NCBI RefSeq assembly: GCF_000428945.1
Contig: NZ_AUAX01000041.1
Span: 1-51,620 of the forward strand
DNA: 51,620 nucleotides
Source of the DNA: Hamadaea tsunoensis DSM 44101
GTDB taxonomy: Bacteria > Actinomycetota > Actinomycetes > Mycobacteriales > Micromonosporaceae
Direction of reading: 5' to 3'
Each line of letters opens with the position of its first letter. The stretch's first letter is position 1. Below the pieces are notes generated by a model that did not search any database, was not told the origin of the DNA, and saw nothing but the letters and a program-made list of their open reading frames with translations. Shown one piece after another: positions 25,529-34,118 of this stretch. The position numbers and the translations under genes are program-made.

Positions 25529-26869
25529 TCAGCAGTAGCCGCCGGGGCCGCCGTAATAGAAGTACGTCCCCCAGCTGCCGCCGCTCTGCCACGGCGTGAT
25601 CGAGATGCTGTAGCAGGCCGGGTTGGTGATGATCGAGTTGAGCACCGACCACTGGCTCACGTCGGACCGGTCGATGTAGAAGACCGTGTTCTGGTACGCC
25701 GCGTACGTCCAGCCGGAGCTCGGCCAGGAGCCGCTGCCCATCTGCGGCCAGTTGGTGCCGCCGGTGTAGGTCTCGCCGCCGGCCTCCGCGAGGGTCGCGT
25801 TGCCGTAGCGCATGTTGCCCGTGCCGTAGATCGTGCCCGGGTAGTAGCCGATCGCGGTGCCCTGGATGTAGAGCCACCAGTTGCCGGCGTAGTACTTCCA
25901 CTGCAGGCCGAAGCCGTACTGGCCGCCGCCGCTGGTGCTGTAGTTGCTCCAGGCGCCGCCCAGCGTGAACGCGCTGCTGGTCTGCACGAAGCCGGAGCAG
26001 TCCAGGTTGTAGCAGCCGTGGACGTAGTTGTCCGGCGTCCAGAAGATGAACAGCACCGCGTTGTTGCCGAACTTGCCCGGGTAGTGCACCCAGCCGCCCT
26101 CGACCGTCTGCGAGCCGTCCACGTACCACTGCTGCGAGAGGGTGAACTCGCCGGACGGGTTCCACAGGTTCAGCCACGAGTTGCCGCCGTGGTTGTTGAC
26201 GTACTGGTAGCCGACGCCGTACCGGTGCGCGTTGGCGTTGGTCGAGCTGCCGTTGGTCGAGGCCCGGTCGGTCGAGGCGCTCGGGTTGCTGCCGGCCGGG
26301 CCCTTGGCCAGGAATCCGGCGAGCGTCGGGTACGCGGTCAGCCGCTCGATCGACAGCCGCTGCATCGGGATCGTCCCGGCACCGCAGACGGTCGAGTTGC
26401 CGTACGCGTCGAGCCGTCCGGCGTTCGCCGTCTGCGTGGCCGGTACGGCGTCCTTCGGGGTGCCGGCCGCCTGCGGCGCGGGCGGCGTGGCGAGCTGCTT
26501 GATGCCGAGGTCGCGGACGGACGGCTGCGTCTCGGTACGCACGCAGTCGAAGTACGAACCGTTGTCCACGTAGGAGTGGTCGACGACGACCCCCCGGTAC
26601 GCGTCGAGGACGTAGGAGCGCATCTGCTCGAATGAGGCGGACGACGTGACCGCGCCGGTGCGGCCCGCCTTGGCGTAGTCGGCGTAGCCGTGCCCGGCGA
26701 CCTCGGTCAGGAAGCCGCTGAACGACTGGAAGCCGCCCGCGGTCGAGACGGGCGTCGAGCCGGCCGAGACCGGAGCAGCCTGTGCCGGAACACCGCCGGC
26801 GACGAGACCGGCGGCCGCGAGGAACAGTGCCGCGGCGTATGCGCGCCGCGACAGGGAACCACGTGACAT
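25529..26869 (-). CDS. Secreted neprosin-like peptidase
   Basis: A 446-residue secreted protein. The signal peptide (MSRGSLSRRAYAAALFLAAA to about Ala31) is followed by an N-terminal domain of about 160 residues. A neprosin domain of about 225 residues covers the C-terminus (SGEFTLSQQWYVDG, QTVEGGWVHYPGKFGNNAVLFIFWTPDNY, GCYNLDCSGFVQTS, AEAGGETYTGGTNWPQMGSG, ending YYGGPGGYC). Plant neprosin is a glutamic prolyl endopeptidase with two catalytic Glu; VEGGW and AGGET are the matching positions here. The ATG at 26869 has a GGGGAGG site; an upstream in-frame start (26956) would hide the signal peptide. Confidence 0.85.
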   Translation of the reverse strand: MSRGSLSRRAYAAALFLAAAGLVAGGVPAQAAPVSAGSTPVSTAGGFQSFSGFLTEVAGHGYADYAKAGRTGAVTSSASFEQMRSYVLDAYRGVVVDHSYVDNGSYFDCVRTETQPSVRDLGIKQLATPPAPQAAGTPKDAVPATQTANAGRLDAYGNSTVCGAGTIPMQRLSIERLTAYPTLAGFLAKGPAGSNPSASTDRASTNGSSTNANAHRYGVGYQYVNNHGGNSWLNLWNPSGEFTLSQQWYVDGSQTVEGGWVHYPGKFGNNAVLFIFWTPDNYVHGCYNLDCSGFVQTSSAFTLGGAWSNYSTSGGGQYGFGLQWKYYAGNWWLYIQGTAIGYYPGTIYGTGNMRYGNATLAEAGGETYTGGTNWPQMGSGSWPSSGWTYAAYQNTVFYIDRSDVSQWSVLNSIITNPACYSISITPWQSGGSWGTYFYYGGPGGYC

Positions 26870-26897
26870 GGAACCTCCCCAGGTAGATCTGCACGTG

Positions 26898-26919
26898 TAC
26901 GCCGAGTCTTTCCGGCGTA
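26898..26919. promoter_or_regulatory. Hairpin in the leader of the neprosin-like gene
   Basis: TACGCCG (26898-26904) and CGGCGTA (26913-26919) with an 8-nt loop, about 30 nt upstream of the start codon and just before the ribosome binding site. It could be a translation control element or an operator. Nothing else is recognised between the gene and its divergent neighbourhood. Confidence 0.35.
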
Positions 26920-27032
26920 GCGGGGAGTAGCCACGGTCCCGTCGTATTGATGACATCGATTGGCTTATATGGCTTGGTCGACCTTCCCCGGATTCCGGGG
27001 CGACCGTCCAGGTGGGACGGCCCGGGCCGCGA

Positions 27033-27854
27033 TCACCAGAAGCGGGGCTGGCCGGGGATCGTCTCGAGGTCCGTGAGAAGAAGTTCGCGATCCTCCGACT
27101 CCGCGATATCCTCCGCGGCCGCGAGCGCCTGCTCGGTCCACGACCGGGCCCCGGCCGCGTCCCCGGCCACGGCGGCCGCCCGGGCCAGCGCTTCGTACGC
27201 GTACGCCAGGTCCCAGTCGCCGATGCCGTTCTCCTGGCAGAGGGCGAGATCCCGCCGGGCGTGGAACAGGGCGGGCTCGGCGCGTTCGAGGACGGCGTAC
27301 ACGCGGGAGATCTGCCACTCGCCGCGGCTCAGGTTGACGGCCGTGCCGACGTTGCCCCAGTGGTACCGCGAGGCGTGCGCCATGTGGATCATCTGATCGT
27401 CGTCCGCGGCCGACCGGCCCTCCTTCTCCATCAGCCGCCACACGGCGTTGAAGAGGTCGACCGCGATCTTGCGCTCGTCCGTCGGGGCGGTGGTGGTGCT
27501 GGTCTCGGTCATCGGGACTCCGTCCTGCAGCAGGTGGTCGACGCGGTGGAGGTCGCCCGTGATCCGGTCGAGCCGCGACCGCAGCCGCCGCCGGTGCGCG
27601 GCGAGCAGGTCCGCCAGCGCCGACCGGTCGGCCAGCACCGCGCGGATCTGCTCGAGCGGCAGGTCCACCGCGCGCAGCACGCCGATCAGGCGGGCCTGCT
27701 CGACCTGCTCCGGCGCGTAGTACCGGTACCCGGTCGCCGGATCGACCGCGCTCGGCGACAGCAGCCCCACGCGGTCGTAGTGGCGCAGCGCCTTCGCGGT
27801 CAGCCCCGACCGGCGGGCCAGCCGGCCCACCGTCATCAGCCCGGGCTCCTCCAT
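27033..27854 (-). CDS. MerR-family regulator fused to a helical C-terminal domain
   Basis: A 273-residue protein. Residues 7-75 are a MerR DNA-binding domain (MTVGRLARRSGLTAKALRHY, then GYRYYAPEQVEQARLI), followed by a coiled-coil helix to about residue 112. The rest is not a usual effector domain: from MTETSTTTAPTDERKIAVDLF it reads like a complete protein with its own start, containing two TPR-like helical pairs (AEPALFHARRDLALCQENG, DLAYAYEALARAAAVAGD). The fusion suggests sensing by the helical domain. No metal-binding cysteines are seen, so it is not a metal-type MerR. Confidence 0.85.
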   Translation of the reverse strand: MEEPGLMTVGRLARRSGLTAKALRHYDRVGLLSPSAVDPATGYRYYAPEQVEQARLIGVLRAVDLPLEQIRAVLADRSALADLLAAHRRRLRSRLDRITGDLHRVDHLLQDGVPMTETSTTTAPTDERKIAVDLFNAVWRLMEKEGRSAADDDQMIHMAHASRYHWGNVGTAVNLSRGEWQISRVYAVLERAEPALFHARRDLALCQENGIGDWDLAYAYEALARAAAVAGDAAGARSWTEQALAAAEDIAESEDRELLLTDLETIPGQPRFW

Positions 27855-27888
27855 GCGCGAAAACCTAGAACCTTGCCCTGCGGCAACG

Positions 27889-28485
27889 TCAAGCGAGGAT
27901 CTCGTACTTCACCGTGACCTCGCCCTTGCCGAGGTCGTCGATCGCGTCGAAGGCCGCCCGGGACAGGTCCAGGCAGCGTCCCGAGACGTACGGGCCCCGG
28001 TCGTTGATGCGTACGACCACCGACTTGCCGGTGTCCAGGCTCGTCACGCGTACCCGGGTGTCGAAGGCCAGCGTCTTGCTCGCGGCCGTCAGCGCGTTCG
28101 GGTCGAAGGTCTCCCCGTTCGCGGTTCCCTGCGGCTCGTCGTAGAACGACGCGCCGCACGTCCCGCTCGACGTGACCTTCGCAGTGGTCTTGGTGGGCGT
28201 CGGGCTCACAGTCCGCGTCTTGCCCCGGGAAGCAGCTTCAGGTGTACGCGCGGCGGCGCTGGACGGCGAGGCCGAAGCGCTCTGCGCCGGGCCGGCCGAC
28301 GGGCTCGCCGAGGCGGACGTCGAGACGGACACGGCGGTGTCCGCCTGCACGTCGCCGACCTTCGAGGAGCCACTGAGATCGATAGCGGTAACTGCAACAC
28401 CTCCCCCGACCAGGATGGCGGCCGAGAGGGCGGCGGTGACGAGGCGGCGGCGGGCAATCGGGTTCTGCTGATGCTTTCCGGTCAC
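27889..28485 (-). CDS. RlpA-like double-psi beta-barrel protein
   Basis: A 198-residue exported protein. An N-terminal hydrophobic helix (about 15-36) and a long Ser/Thr/Ala/Pro-rich linker lead to an RlpA domain (about 105-198: SGTCGASFYDEPQGTANGETFDP, VVRINDRGPYVSGRCLDLSRAAFDAI). RlpA proteins are septal lytic transglycosylases that act on glycan strands. The conserved His of the TAAHKTL motif is replaced by Ser here (LTAASKTLAFDT), while the Asp in CLDLS is kept, so catalytic activity is uncertain. The GTG at 28485 is the only good start. Confidence 0.85.
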   Translation of the reverse strand: MTGKHQQNPIARRRLVTAALSAAILVGGGVAVTAIDLSGSSKVGDVQADTAVSVSTSASASPSAGPAQSASASPSSAAARTPEAASRGKTRTVSPTPTKTTAKVTSSGTCGASFYDEPQGTANGETFDPNALTAASKTLAFDTRVRVTSLDTGKSVVVRINDRGPYVSGRCLDLSRAAFDAIDDLGKGEVTVKYEILA

Positions 28486-28607
28486 GAGGAGCGACCGTAG
28501 CCACCTCCGCTAGGGCACCCGCAAAGTGATCATGCCCATTGGCCCGGGTATGCCCGTTATCTCCGGCCGAACGACCGAGGCGGACCCGGGCCGAACTCCT
28601 GGGGTGG

Positions 28608-29897
28608 CTACGGGGTCAGCAGGGCCACGCATTCGACGTGATGGGTGAACGGGAAACAGTCGAAGGCCCTGAGCTGCGCCAACCGCCAGCCGTGGGTCTG
28701 AAAGAAGTCGATGTCGCGAGCCAGCGCGGCCGGATCGCAGGCGACGTAGGAGACCGCGCGGGGCTGGGCCGCCACGATCGCGTCCACCACCTTCTTGCCC
28801 GCCCCGGTACGCGGCGGGTCCAGCACGACGACGTCCACCGGACCCTGCACCTGGGCGGCACCGCCGCGCAACGGCATCTTCCCGCCGCCACCCCCGCCCC
28901 GCCCGGGGCGCTTGGACCGGCGCGGCGAGAGGGCGTGCTCGACGGTCGACTGCACGACGCGTACGGGGAGGTCGGCGAGGTTGGCCCGGGCCGCGGCCAC
29001 CCCGTCGGCGGCCGCTTCGACCAGGGTCACGTTGCCGGTGACGCCCACGGCCGAACCGACGGCCGCGGCGAAGAGCCCGGCGCCGCCGTAGAGATCCCAG
29101 GCGGTCTCGCCCGGCTTCGGCTCCAGCTGGGCCAGGACGGCGTCGACCAGGGTCTGCGCGGCCGCCGGGTGCACCTGCCAGAAACCGCTCGCGGCGATCG
29201 TGAAGTCACGGCCGGCCACGTGCTCGACGATCTTCGCCGCCGGATCTTCGATGATCAGCGCCGAGCCGTCCGACGGGGCGACGGTCTCCACCGCTTCCAC
29301 GCCCGGCCAGGTACGCCCGAGCACCGGCAGCGCCCGGATCGCCGGGTGGGCGATCATGCACTCGTCGATCGGGACGACCTCGTGCGACCGGTGCTTACGC
29401 AGGCCGGGCCGGTCGGCGGCGTCCACTGTGTACCGGACCCGCGTACGCCAGCCGGGATCGGCTGAATGAACTTCTGGCGTCTCGCGCGAGCGCTCGCCGG
29501 CGCTGCCCGGTACGGGGAGCTGCTCCACGCGTACAGGATGATCGGGGAGATGGGCCAGGCGCGCGAGCTGTTCGCGGACGACGGCCTCTTTCCAGGCGAG
29601 CTGGCCTGGTTCGGAGACGTGCTGCAGGTCGCAGCCGCCGCAGGCGTTGGGGCCGGACCACCGGCAGGGCGGGGTGACCCGGTCGGGCGCGGCGCTGAGG
29701 ATCTCCACGGCCTCGGCGCGCGCGTAGCCGGGGTGCAGTTCGGTGATCTCGGCGACCACACGCTCGCCGGGCAGGGCGTGCCGCACGAAGATCACGACGC
29801 CCTCGTGCCGCGCGACGCAGTGGCCGCCGTGGGCGACCTCACCGACCGTGACCTCGATGCGTTCGCGCTCGGTCAGGGTCTGCGGAATGGCACTCAT
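28608..29897 (-). CDS. TrmA/RumA-type 23S rRNA or tRNA (uracil-5-)-methyltransferase
   Basis: A 429-residue SAM-dependent RNA m5U methyltransferase. A TRAM domain (about 10-68: ERIEVTVGEVAHGGHCVARHEGVVIFVRHALPGE) is followed by an iron-sulphur-type cysteine cluster (PPCRWSGPNACGGCDLQH). The methyltransferase core has AWDLYGGAGLFAAAVG for SAM binding, VVVLDPPRTGAGKKV, and the nucleophile region SYVACDPAALARD. A Gly/Lys/Arg-rich insert lies at about 318-335. The ATG at 29897 overlaps the stop of the APC permease gene (ATGA), so they share a transcript. Which uridine is modified cannot be told from sequence. Confidence 0.9.
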   Translation of the reverse strand: MSAIPQTLTERERIEVTVGEVAHGGHCVARHEGVVIFVRHALPGERVVAEITELHPGYARAEAVEILSAAPDRVTPPCRWSGPNACGGCDLQHVSEPGQLAWKEAVVREQLARLAHLPDHPVRVEQLPVPGSAGERSRETPEVHSADPGWRTRVRYTVDAADRPGLRKHRSHEVVPIDECMIAHPAIRALPVLGRTWPGVEAVETVAPSDGSALIIEDPAAKIVEHVAGRDFTIAASGFWQVHPAAAQTLVDAVLAQLEPKPGETAWDLYGGAGLFAAAVGSAVGVTGNVTLVEAAADGVAAARANLADLPVRVVQSTVEHALSPRRSKRPGRGGGGGGKMPLRGGAAQVQGPVDVVVLDPPRTGAGKKVVDAIVAAQPRAVSYVACDPAALARDIDFFQTHGWRLAQLRAFDCFPFTHHVECVALLTP

Positions 29898-31936
29898 CGC
29901 TGGGAAGCATTCTCCTCGGTACGGGCGTCGCGCGCGGGCGCGTAGCCGAGCCGGCGGTCGAACCGCGCGACACTCTTCTCGGAGGTGGACGAGAGCTGCC
30001 AGGGCACGCTGGTGACCATGACGCCGGGCTCGAAGAGCAGCCGGGCCTTCAGGCGCAGCGCGGACTGGTTGTGCAGCAGGTTCTCCCACCAGTGGCCGAC
30101 GACGTATTCCGGGATGTAGACGGTGACCACGTCGCGGGGAGCGTTCTCCCTAACATCCTTCACGTAGTCAATGATCGGACGTGTGATCTCGCGGTACGGC
30201 GAGTCGATCACGGTCAGCTTGACGCTGATACCCCGATTATCCCACTCGTCCTGGATCACCCGGGTGTCCGCGGTGTCGACGTTGACCGTGAGCGCGGTCA
30301 GCGTGTCGGGCCGGGTCGCCTTGGCGTACGCGAGCGCCCGCAGGGTCGGGTTGTGCAGCTTGGAGACCAGGACGATCGCGTGGTTGCGGGCGGGCAGGAT
30401 CGGCCGCTCCTCGGTCGGCTCCAGCTCCCGGGCGACGCGGTCGTAGTGCTTGCGGATGCCGACCATGAGCGCGTAGATCACGGCCATCGCGGCGATCGAG
30501 ATCCAGGCGCCCTTCGTGAATTTGGTGACCAGCACCAGGAGGAGCACGAAGCCGGTCATGAACATGCCGAATGTGTTGATCACCCGCGACCGCTTCATGC
30601 GGCTGCGGATCGCCGGATCCCGCTCGGTACGCAGCAGCCGGTTCCAGTGCCGGATCATGCCGGTCTGCGAGAGGGTGAAGGACACGAAGACGCCGACGAT
30701 GTAGAGCTGGATGAGCTTGGTGGTCTCGGCCCGGAACACGATGACGAGGACCGCGGCCGCCGAGGCCAGGAACACGATGCCGTTGGAGAAGGCCAGCCGG
30801 TCGCCCCGGGTGTGCAACTGGCGGGGCAGGTAGCGGTCCTGGGCGAGGATCGAGCCGAGCACCGGGAAGCCGTTGAACGCGGTGTTGGCCGCCAGCACCA
30901 GGATCAGCGCGGTCACCGCCAGCACGATGAAGTAGCCGGGCCGGAAGTGGTCGAACACCGTCTCGGCCAGCTGCGCGGTCACCGTCGGCTGTTTGGTGAA
31001 CGGGGCGGGGCCCTCGATCTGGCTCGCGGTGCAGCCGATGCTCGGATCGACCTTGAAGCACTCCACGTACTGCAGGCCGGTCTTGCGGGCCAGCAGGATG
31101 ATGCCGGCCATCATCGAGATCGCGATCGTGCCCAGCATCAGCAGCGTGGTGGCCGCGTTCTTCGACTTCGGCGGCTTGAACGCCGGTACGCCGTTGGAGA
31201 TCGCCTCGACACCGGTCAGCGCCGCGCAGCCGGACGAGAAGGCGCGTACGAGCAGGAAGACGAAGGCGAACGAGGACCCGACGAACAGCCCGTGCTCGGC
31301 CTTCACGTGCATCGAGGCGCTGGCCGCCTTGAGGTCGTCGCCGAGCACGAAGATCCGGAACACGCCCCAGATCACGAGGCTCAGGATCGCGATCATGAAG
31401 GCATAGGTGGGGATGGCGAACGCGGTGCCGGCCTCCCGGATGCCCCGCAGGTTGATGGCGGTCAGCACGGCGATCAGGCCGACCGCGAAGGCCACCCGGT
31501 GCTGGCCGACGTAGGGCCACATGTCGCCGAGAGCGTCCACACCGGACGAGATCGACACCGCCACCGTGAGGACGTAGTCCACCAGCAGGGCGCTGGCGAC
31601 CGTGAGACCGAACTTGGAGCCGAGGTTGACCGTCGCGACCTCGTAGTCGCCGCCTCCCGACGGGTACGCGTGCACGTTCTGCCGGTAGCTCGCCACGACC
31701 GTCGCCATGACGACCGCGACCGCCAGGGCGATCCAGGGCGAGAAGAGGAAAGCCGTCGCCCCGGCCGCCGACAGGGTCAGCAGGATCTCCGCGGGCGCGT
31801 ACGCGACCGACGAAAGGGCGTCGGAAGCGAAGACCGGCAGGGCCACCCGCTTCGGGAGAAGGGTGTGCGCCATGGCGTCGGAACGATAGGGACGCCCGAG
31901 CAGCAGCCGCTTCATGACAGAGGTCGGGTTCGGCAC
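29894..31936 (-). CDS. APC-superfamily potassium transporter (KimA-like)
   Basis: A 680-residue membrane protein with about 12 transmembrane helices and a C-terminal cytosolic domain of about 170 residues. The N-terminus (KRLLLGRPYRSDA, VALPVFASDALSSVAYAP, HAYPSGGGDYEVATVNLG, LLVDYVLTVAVSISSGVDAL) resembles Bacillus KimA, a proton-coupled K+ importer regulated by c-di-AMP. Potassium transport is supported by the divergent pair of TrkA-type genes 97 bp away. No space exists for a c-di-AMP riboswitch in that gap, so control may be protein-level. The gene is cotranscribed with the downstream RNA methyltransferase. Confidence 0.82.
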   Translation of the reverse strand: MPNPTSVMKRLLLGRPYRSDAMAHTLLPKRVALPVFASDALSSVAYAPAEILLTLSAAGATAFLFSPWIALAVAVVMATVVASYRQNVHAYPSGGGDYEVATVNLGSKFGLTVASALLVDYVLTVAVSISSGVDALGDMWPYVGQHRVAFAVGLIAVLTAINLRGIREAGTAFAIPTYAFMIAILSLVIWGVFRIFVLGDDLKAASASMHVKAEHGLFVGSSFAFVFLLVRAFSSGCAALTGVEAISNGVPAFKPPKSKNAATTLLMLGTIAISMMAGIILLARKTGLQYVECFKVDPSIGCTASQIEGPAPFTKQPTVTAQLAETVFDHFRPGYFIVLAVTALILVLAANTAFNGFPVLGSILAQDRYLPRQLHTRGDRLAFSNGIVFLASAAAVLVIVFRAETTKLIQLYIVGVFVSFTLSQTGMIRHWNRLLRTERDPAIRSRMKRSRVINTFGMFMTGFVLLLVLVTKFTKGAWISIAAMAVIYALMVGIRKHYDRVARELEPTEERPILPARNHAIVLVSKLHNPTLRALAYAKATRPDTLTALTVNVDTADTRVIQDEWDNRGISVKLTVIDSPYREITRPIIDYVKDVRENAPRDVVTVYIPEYVVGHWWENLLHNQSALRLKARLLFEPGVMVTSVPWQLSSTSEKSVARFDRRLGYAPARDARTEENASQR

Positions 31937-32033
31937 AAGCGCAGCCTACGGCGCCTCCGCCAGCCCCACATCCCGGGCTCGCCCACTGGGATCCACCGTG
32001 TAGCGTCCCGTATGAGGACAGGGAGGGGCTCGG

Positions 32034-32696
32034 GTGCACATCGTGATCATGGGCTGCGGCCGCGTGGGGTCCAGCGTCGCGCACAGCCTGGAGGCCAAGG
32101 GCCACTCGGTGGCCGTCATCGATCAGGATGGCGACGCGTTCCGGCGCCTCTCGGCCGACTTCTCGGGGATCACGGTGACCGGCGTCGGCTTCGACCGCGA
32201 CGTGCTGATCCAGGCGGGCATCGAGCGCGCCGACTGTTTCGCGGCGGTCTCCAGCGGCGACAACTCCAACATCATCTCGGCCCGGCTGGCCCGCGAGACG
32301 TTCAACGTGTCCCGTGTCGTCGCCCGCATCTACGACCAGAACCGCGCCGAGGTCTACGAGCGCGTGGGCATCCCGACGGTGGCCACCGTCCGGTGGACCG
32401 CGATGCGGATCGTCCGGCACCTGCTGCCCGGCGAAACCTCCGAGCTCTGGCGCGATCCGACCAGCGTCGTCGCGATCGTCGAGGCGCCGCTGCACCCCGA
32501 CTGGGTCGGCCGGCCGCTGCGATCGCTGGAGGAGGCGGCCGGGACGCGGGCCGCGTACGTGATGCGGTTCGGGCTGGGCGTGCTGCCGACGGCCTCCACC
32601 GTGCTGCAGGACGGCGACCAGCTCTACATGCTCGTCACCGACGAGATCGCGGCCAGCGTACGCAAGATCACCGGCTCCGCCCCCACGGCTCATTGA
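32034..32696 (+). CDS. ceoB: TrkA-family potassium uptake regulator (CeoB-like)
   Basis: A 220-residue cytoplasmic Trk/Ktr gating protein. The RCK_N nucleotide-binding Rossmann motif is at the very start (HIVIMGCGRVGSSVAHSLEAKG, acid VAVIDQD), followed by the RCK_C domain from about residue 140 (IVEAPLHPDWVGRPLRSL). It binds NAD(H)/ATP to gate a K+ transporter in the family. GTG start at 32034. The gene is 14 bp upstream of a second, related gene, the CeoB/CeoC pair of actinobacteria. The partner channel is probably the divergent KimA-like protein, since no TrkH or KtrB gene is present here. Confidence 0.88.
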   Translation: MHIVIMGCGRVGSSVAHSLEAKGHSVAVIDQDGDAFRRLSADFSGITVTGVGFDRDVLIQAGIERADCFAAVSSGDNSNIISARLARETFNVSRVVARIYDQNRAEVYERVGIPTVATVRWTAMRIVRHLLPGETSELWRDPTSVVAIVEAPLHPDWVGRPLRSLEEAAGTRAAYVMRFGLGVLPTASTVLQDGDQLYMLVTDEIAASVRKITGSAPTAH

Positions 32697-32710
32697 GAGG
32701 GTCACCGAAC

Positions 32711-33370
32711 ATGCGCGTCGCCATCGCCGGAGCCGGCAACGTCGGCCGCTCGATCGCCCAGGAGCTGGTCGAGAACGGCCACCAGGTGCTGCTGATCGAG
32801 CGCTCGCCGCGGATGCTGCGCCCGGAGCGCGTACCCGCCGCGGAATGGGCCCTGGCCGACTGCTGCGAGCTGTCCAGCCTCCAGGAGCTCGACGTGGCCA
32901 GCTGTGACGTGGTCGTGGCCGCGACCGGCGACGACAAGGTCAACCTCGTGCTGTCGCTGCTGGCCAAGACCGAGTTCGCCGTCCCCCGCGTGGTCGCCCG
33001 GGTCAACCGGGCCGAGAACGAGTGGCTGTTCACCGAGCAGTGGGGCGTGGACGTCTCGGTCTCCAAGCCGCGCCTGATGGCCGCCCTCGTCGAGGAGGCG
33101 GTGACCGTCGGCGAGCTGGTCCGGCTCATGACCTTCCGGCAGGGCGAGGCGAACCTCGTGGAGATCACGCTGCCCACCGACGCGCCCTACGTCGGCCGCC
33201 CCGTGCGCGAGGTCCCGATGCCCCCGGACAGCGCGCTCGTCGCGATCGTCCGCGGCCGGCGGGTGCTCTCCCCGACCCCGGACGACCCGATCGAGGGCGG
33301 CGACGAGCTGATCTTCGTCTGCACGCAGGCCGCCGAGGAGCAGGTACGCGCGATCGTCCTGGGGCTGTAG
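32711..33370 (+). CDS. ceoC: TrkA-family potassium uptake regulator (CeoC-like)
   Basis: A 219-residue second TrkA protein. RCK_N Rossmann motif: VAIAGAGNVGRSIAQELVENG with acid VLLIERS. RCK_C from about residue 138 (EITLPTDAPYVGRPVREV, GDELIFVCT). It differs from its neighbour in most positions, so the two probably form a heteromeric ring. The ATG at 32711 follows the first gene by 14 bp. It converges on DUF3159 with only 7 bp between stops. Confidence 0.88.
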   Translation: MRVAIAGAGNVGRSIAQELVENGHQVLLIERSPRMLRPERVPAAEWALADCCELSSLQELDVASCDVVVAATGDDKVNLVLSLLAKTEFAVPRVVARVNRAENEWLFTEQWGVDVSVSKPRLMAALVEEAVTVGELVRLMTFRQGEANLVEITLPTDAPYVGRPVREVPMPPDSALVAIVRGRRVLSPTPDDPIEGGDELIFVCTQAAEEQVRAIVLGL

Positions 33371-33377
33371 ACCCGGC

Positions 33378-34109
33378 TCAGTTCTCCGGTCCGGGCTCGG
33401 GCAGCGTGGCCCGGACCTTGCGGACCGCCCACACGGTGAGCGCCAGCAGGAGCAGGTACGGCGGGTAGCCGAGGACGATCCGGGAGACGCCCAGCGCCAC
33501 GCTCGCGTCGGCCAGGTAGAGCAGCCACTGCACGCCCGCCTTGACGATGTACGTGGCCGCCCAGAGGACAGTCAGCCAGGCGAAGGTACGCACCAGCTTG
33601 GGCTCGCCCCGCCACTCCTTCTTGCCGCCGTCCGCGACGACGGAGTAGATCCATCCGACCAGCGGCTGCCGGAACGCGACCGAGGCCAGCAGGGCCACCC
33701 CGTAGGCGAGCGTGTAGAGGATGCCGGGCAGGTAGAACGCCCGCTCCTGGCCCGACTTCCAGGCCAGCACGGCGCCGATGGCGATGCCGAACAGCCCGTT
33801 GACGGCGAACCGGATCGGCTTGCCCTGCGCCAGCCGCCAGACGGCGATGCCGACCGCGACCCCGACCGACGCCAGGATCGCGAGCTTGAGAGCCGGCTTG
33901 TCGCCCAGCACCGGAATGGTCGCGCCGGCGCTGTAGATCTGGCTGAGGATCACGTTGGCGACGACGAACACGATCACCGGCACGCCGGACTCGATCAGCC
34001 CGCGTACGCCGCCGAGCTGCTGCGCCATCTGCTCGGTGAACGGCGGCAGGGTCTCCTCGTCGGATTCCTTGCCGGTGGCCGGCTCGGCCGTGGTCTTGTC
34101 AGTCGTCAC
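33378..34109 (-). CDS. DUF3159 membrane protein
   Basis: A 243-residue integral membrane protein with about six helices (for example VPVIVFVVANVILSQIY, ILASVGVAVGIAVWRLA, YLPGILYTLAYGVALLASVAF, YPPYLLLLALTVWAV). It matches DUF3159, a conserved actinobacterial family found next to the CeoB/CeoC pair. Function unknown; a potassium or lipid link is only guessed from position. GTG start at 34109; the OB-fold gene ends 9 bp upstream in the same direction. Confidence 0.87.
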   Translation of the reverse strand: MTTDKTTAEPATGKESDEETLPPFTEQMAQQLGGVRGLIESGVPVIVFVVANVILSQIYSAGATIPVLGDKPALKLAILASVGVAVGIAVWRLAQGKPIRFAVNGLFGIAIGAVLAWKSGQERAFYLPGILYTLAYGVALLASVAFRQPLVGWIYSVVADGGKKEWRGEPKLVRTFAWLTVLWAATYIVKAGVQWLLYLADASVALGVSRIVLGYPPYLLLLALTVWAVRKVRATLPEPGPEN

Positions 34110-34118
34110 CGACGGGCC

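Noticed and set aside
28486-28607. c-di-AMP (ydaO) riboswitch upstream of the RlpA-like gene
   Set aside because: Such riboswitches often precede RlpA genes in actinobacteria, but the gap is only about 120 nt and I could not find the conserved core. Not called.
31937-32033. c-di-AMP riboswitch in the gap before the KimA-like gene
   Set aside because: Only 97 bp for two divergent promoters, too short for the riboswitch, and no matching core was seen.
30071-33370. 1099-codon plus-strand frame
   Set aside because: Its first two thirds are antisense to the KimA-like gene and it only becomes real protein in the CeoC-like part, which has its own start at 32711.
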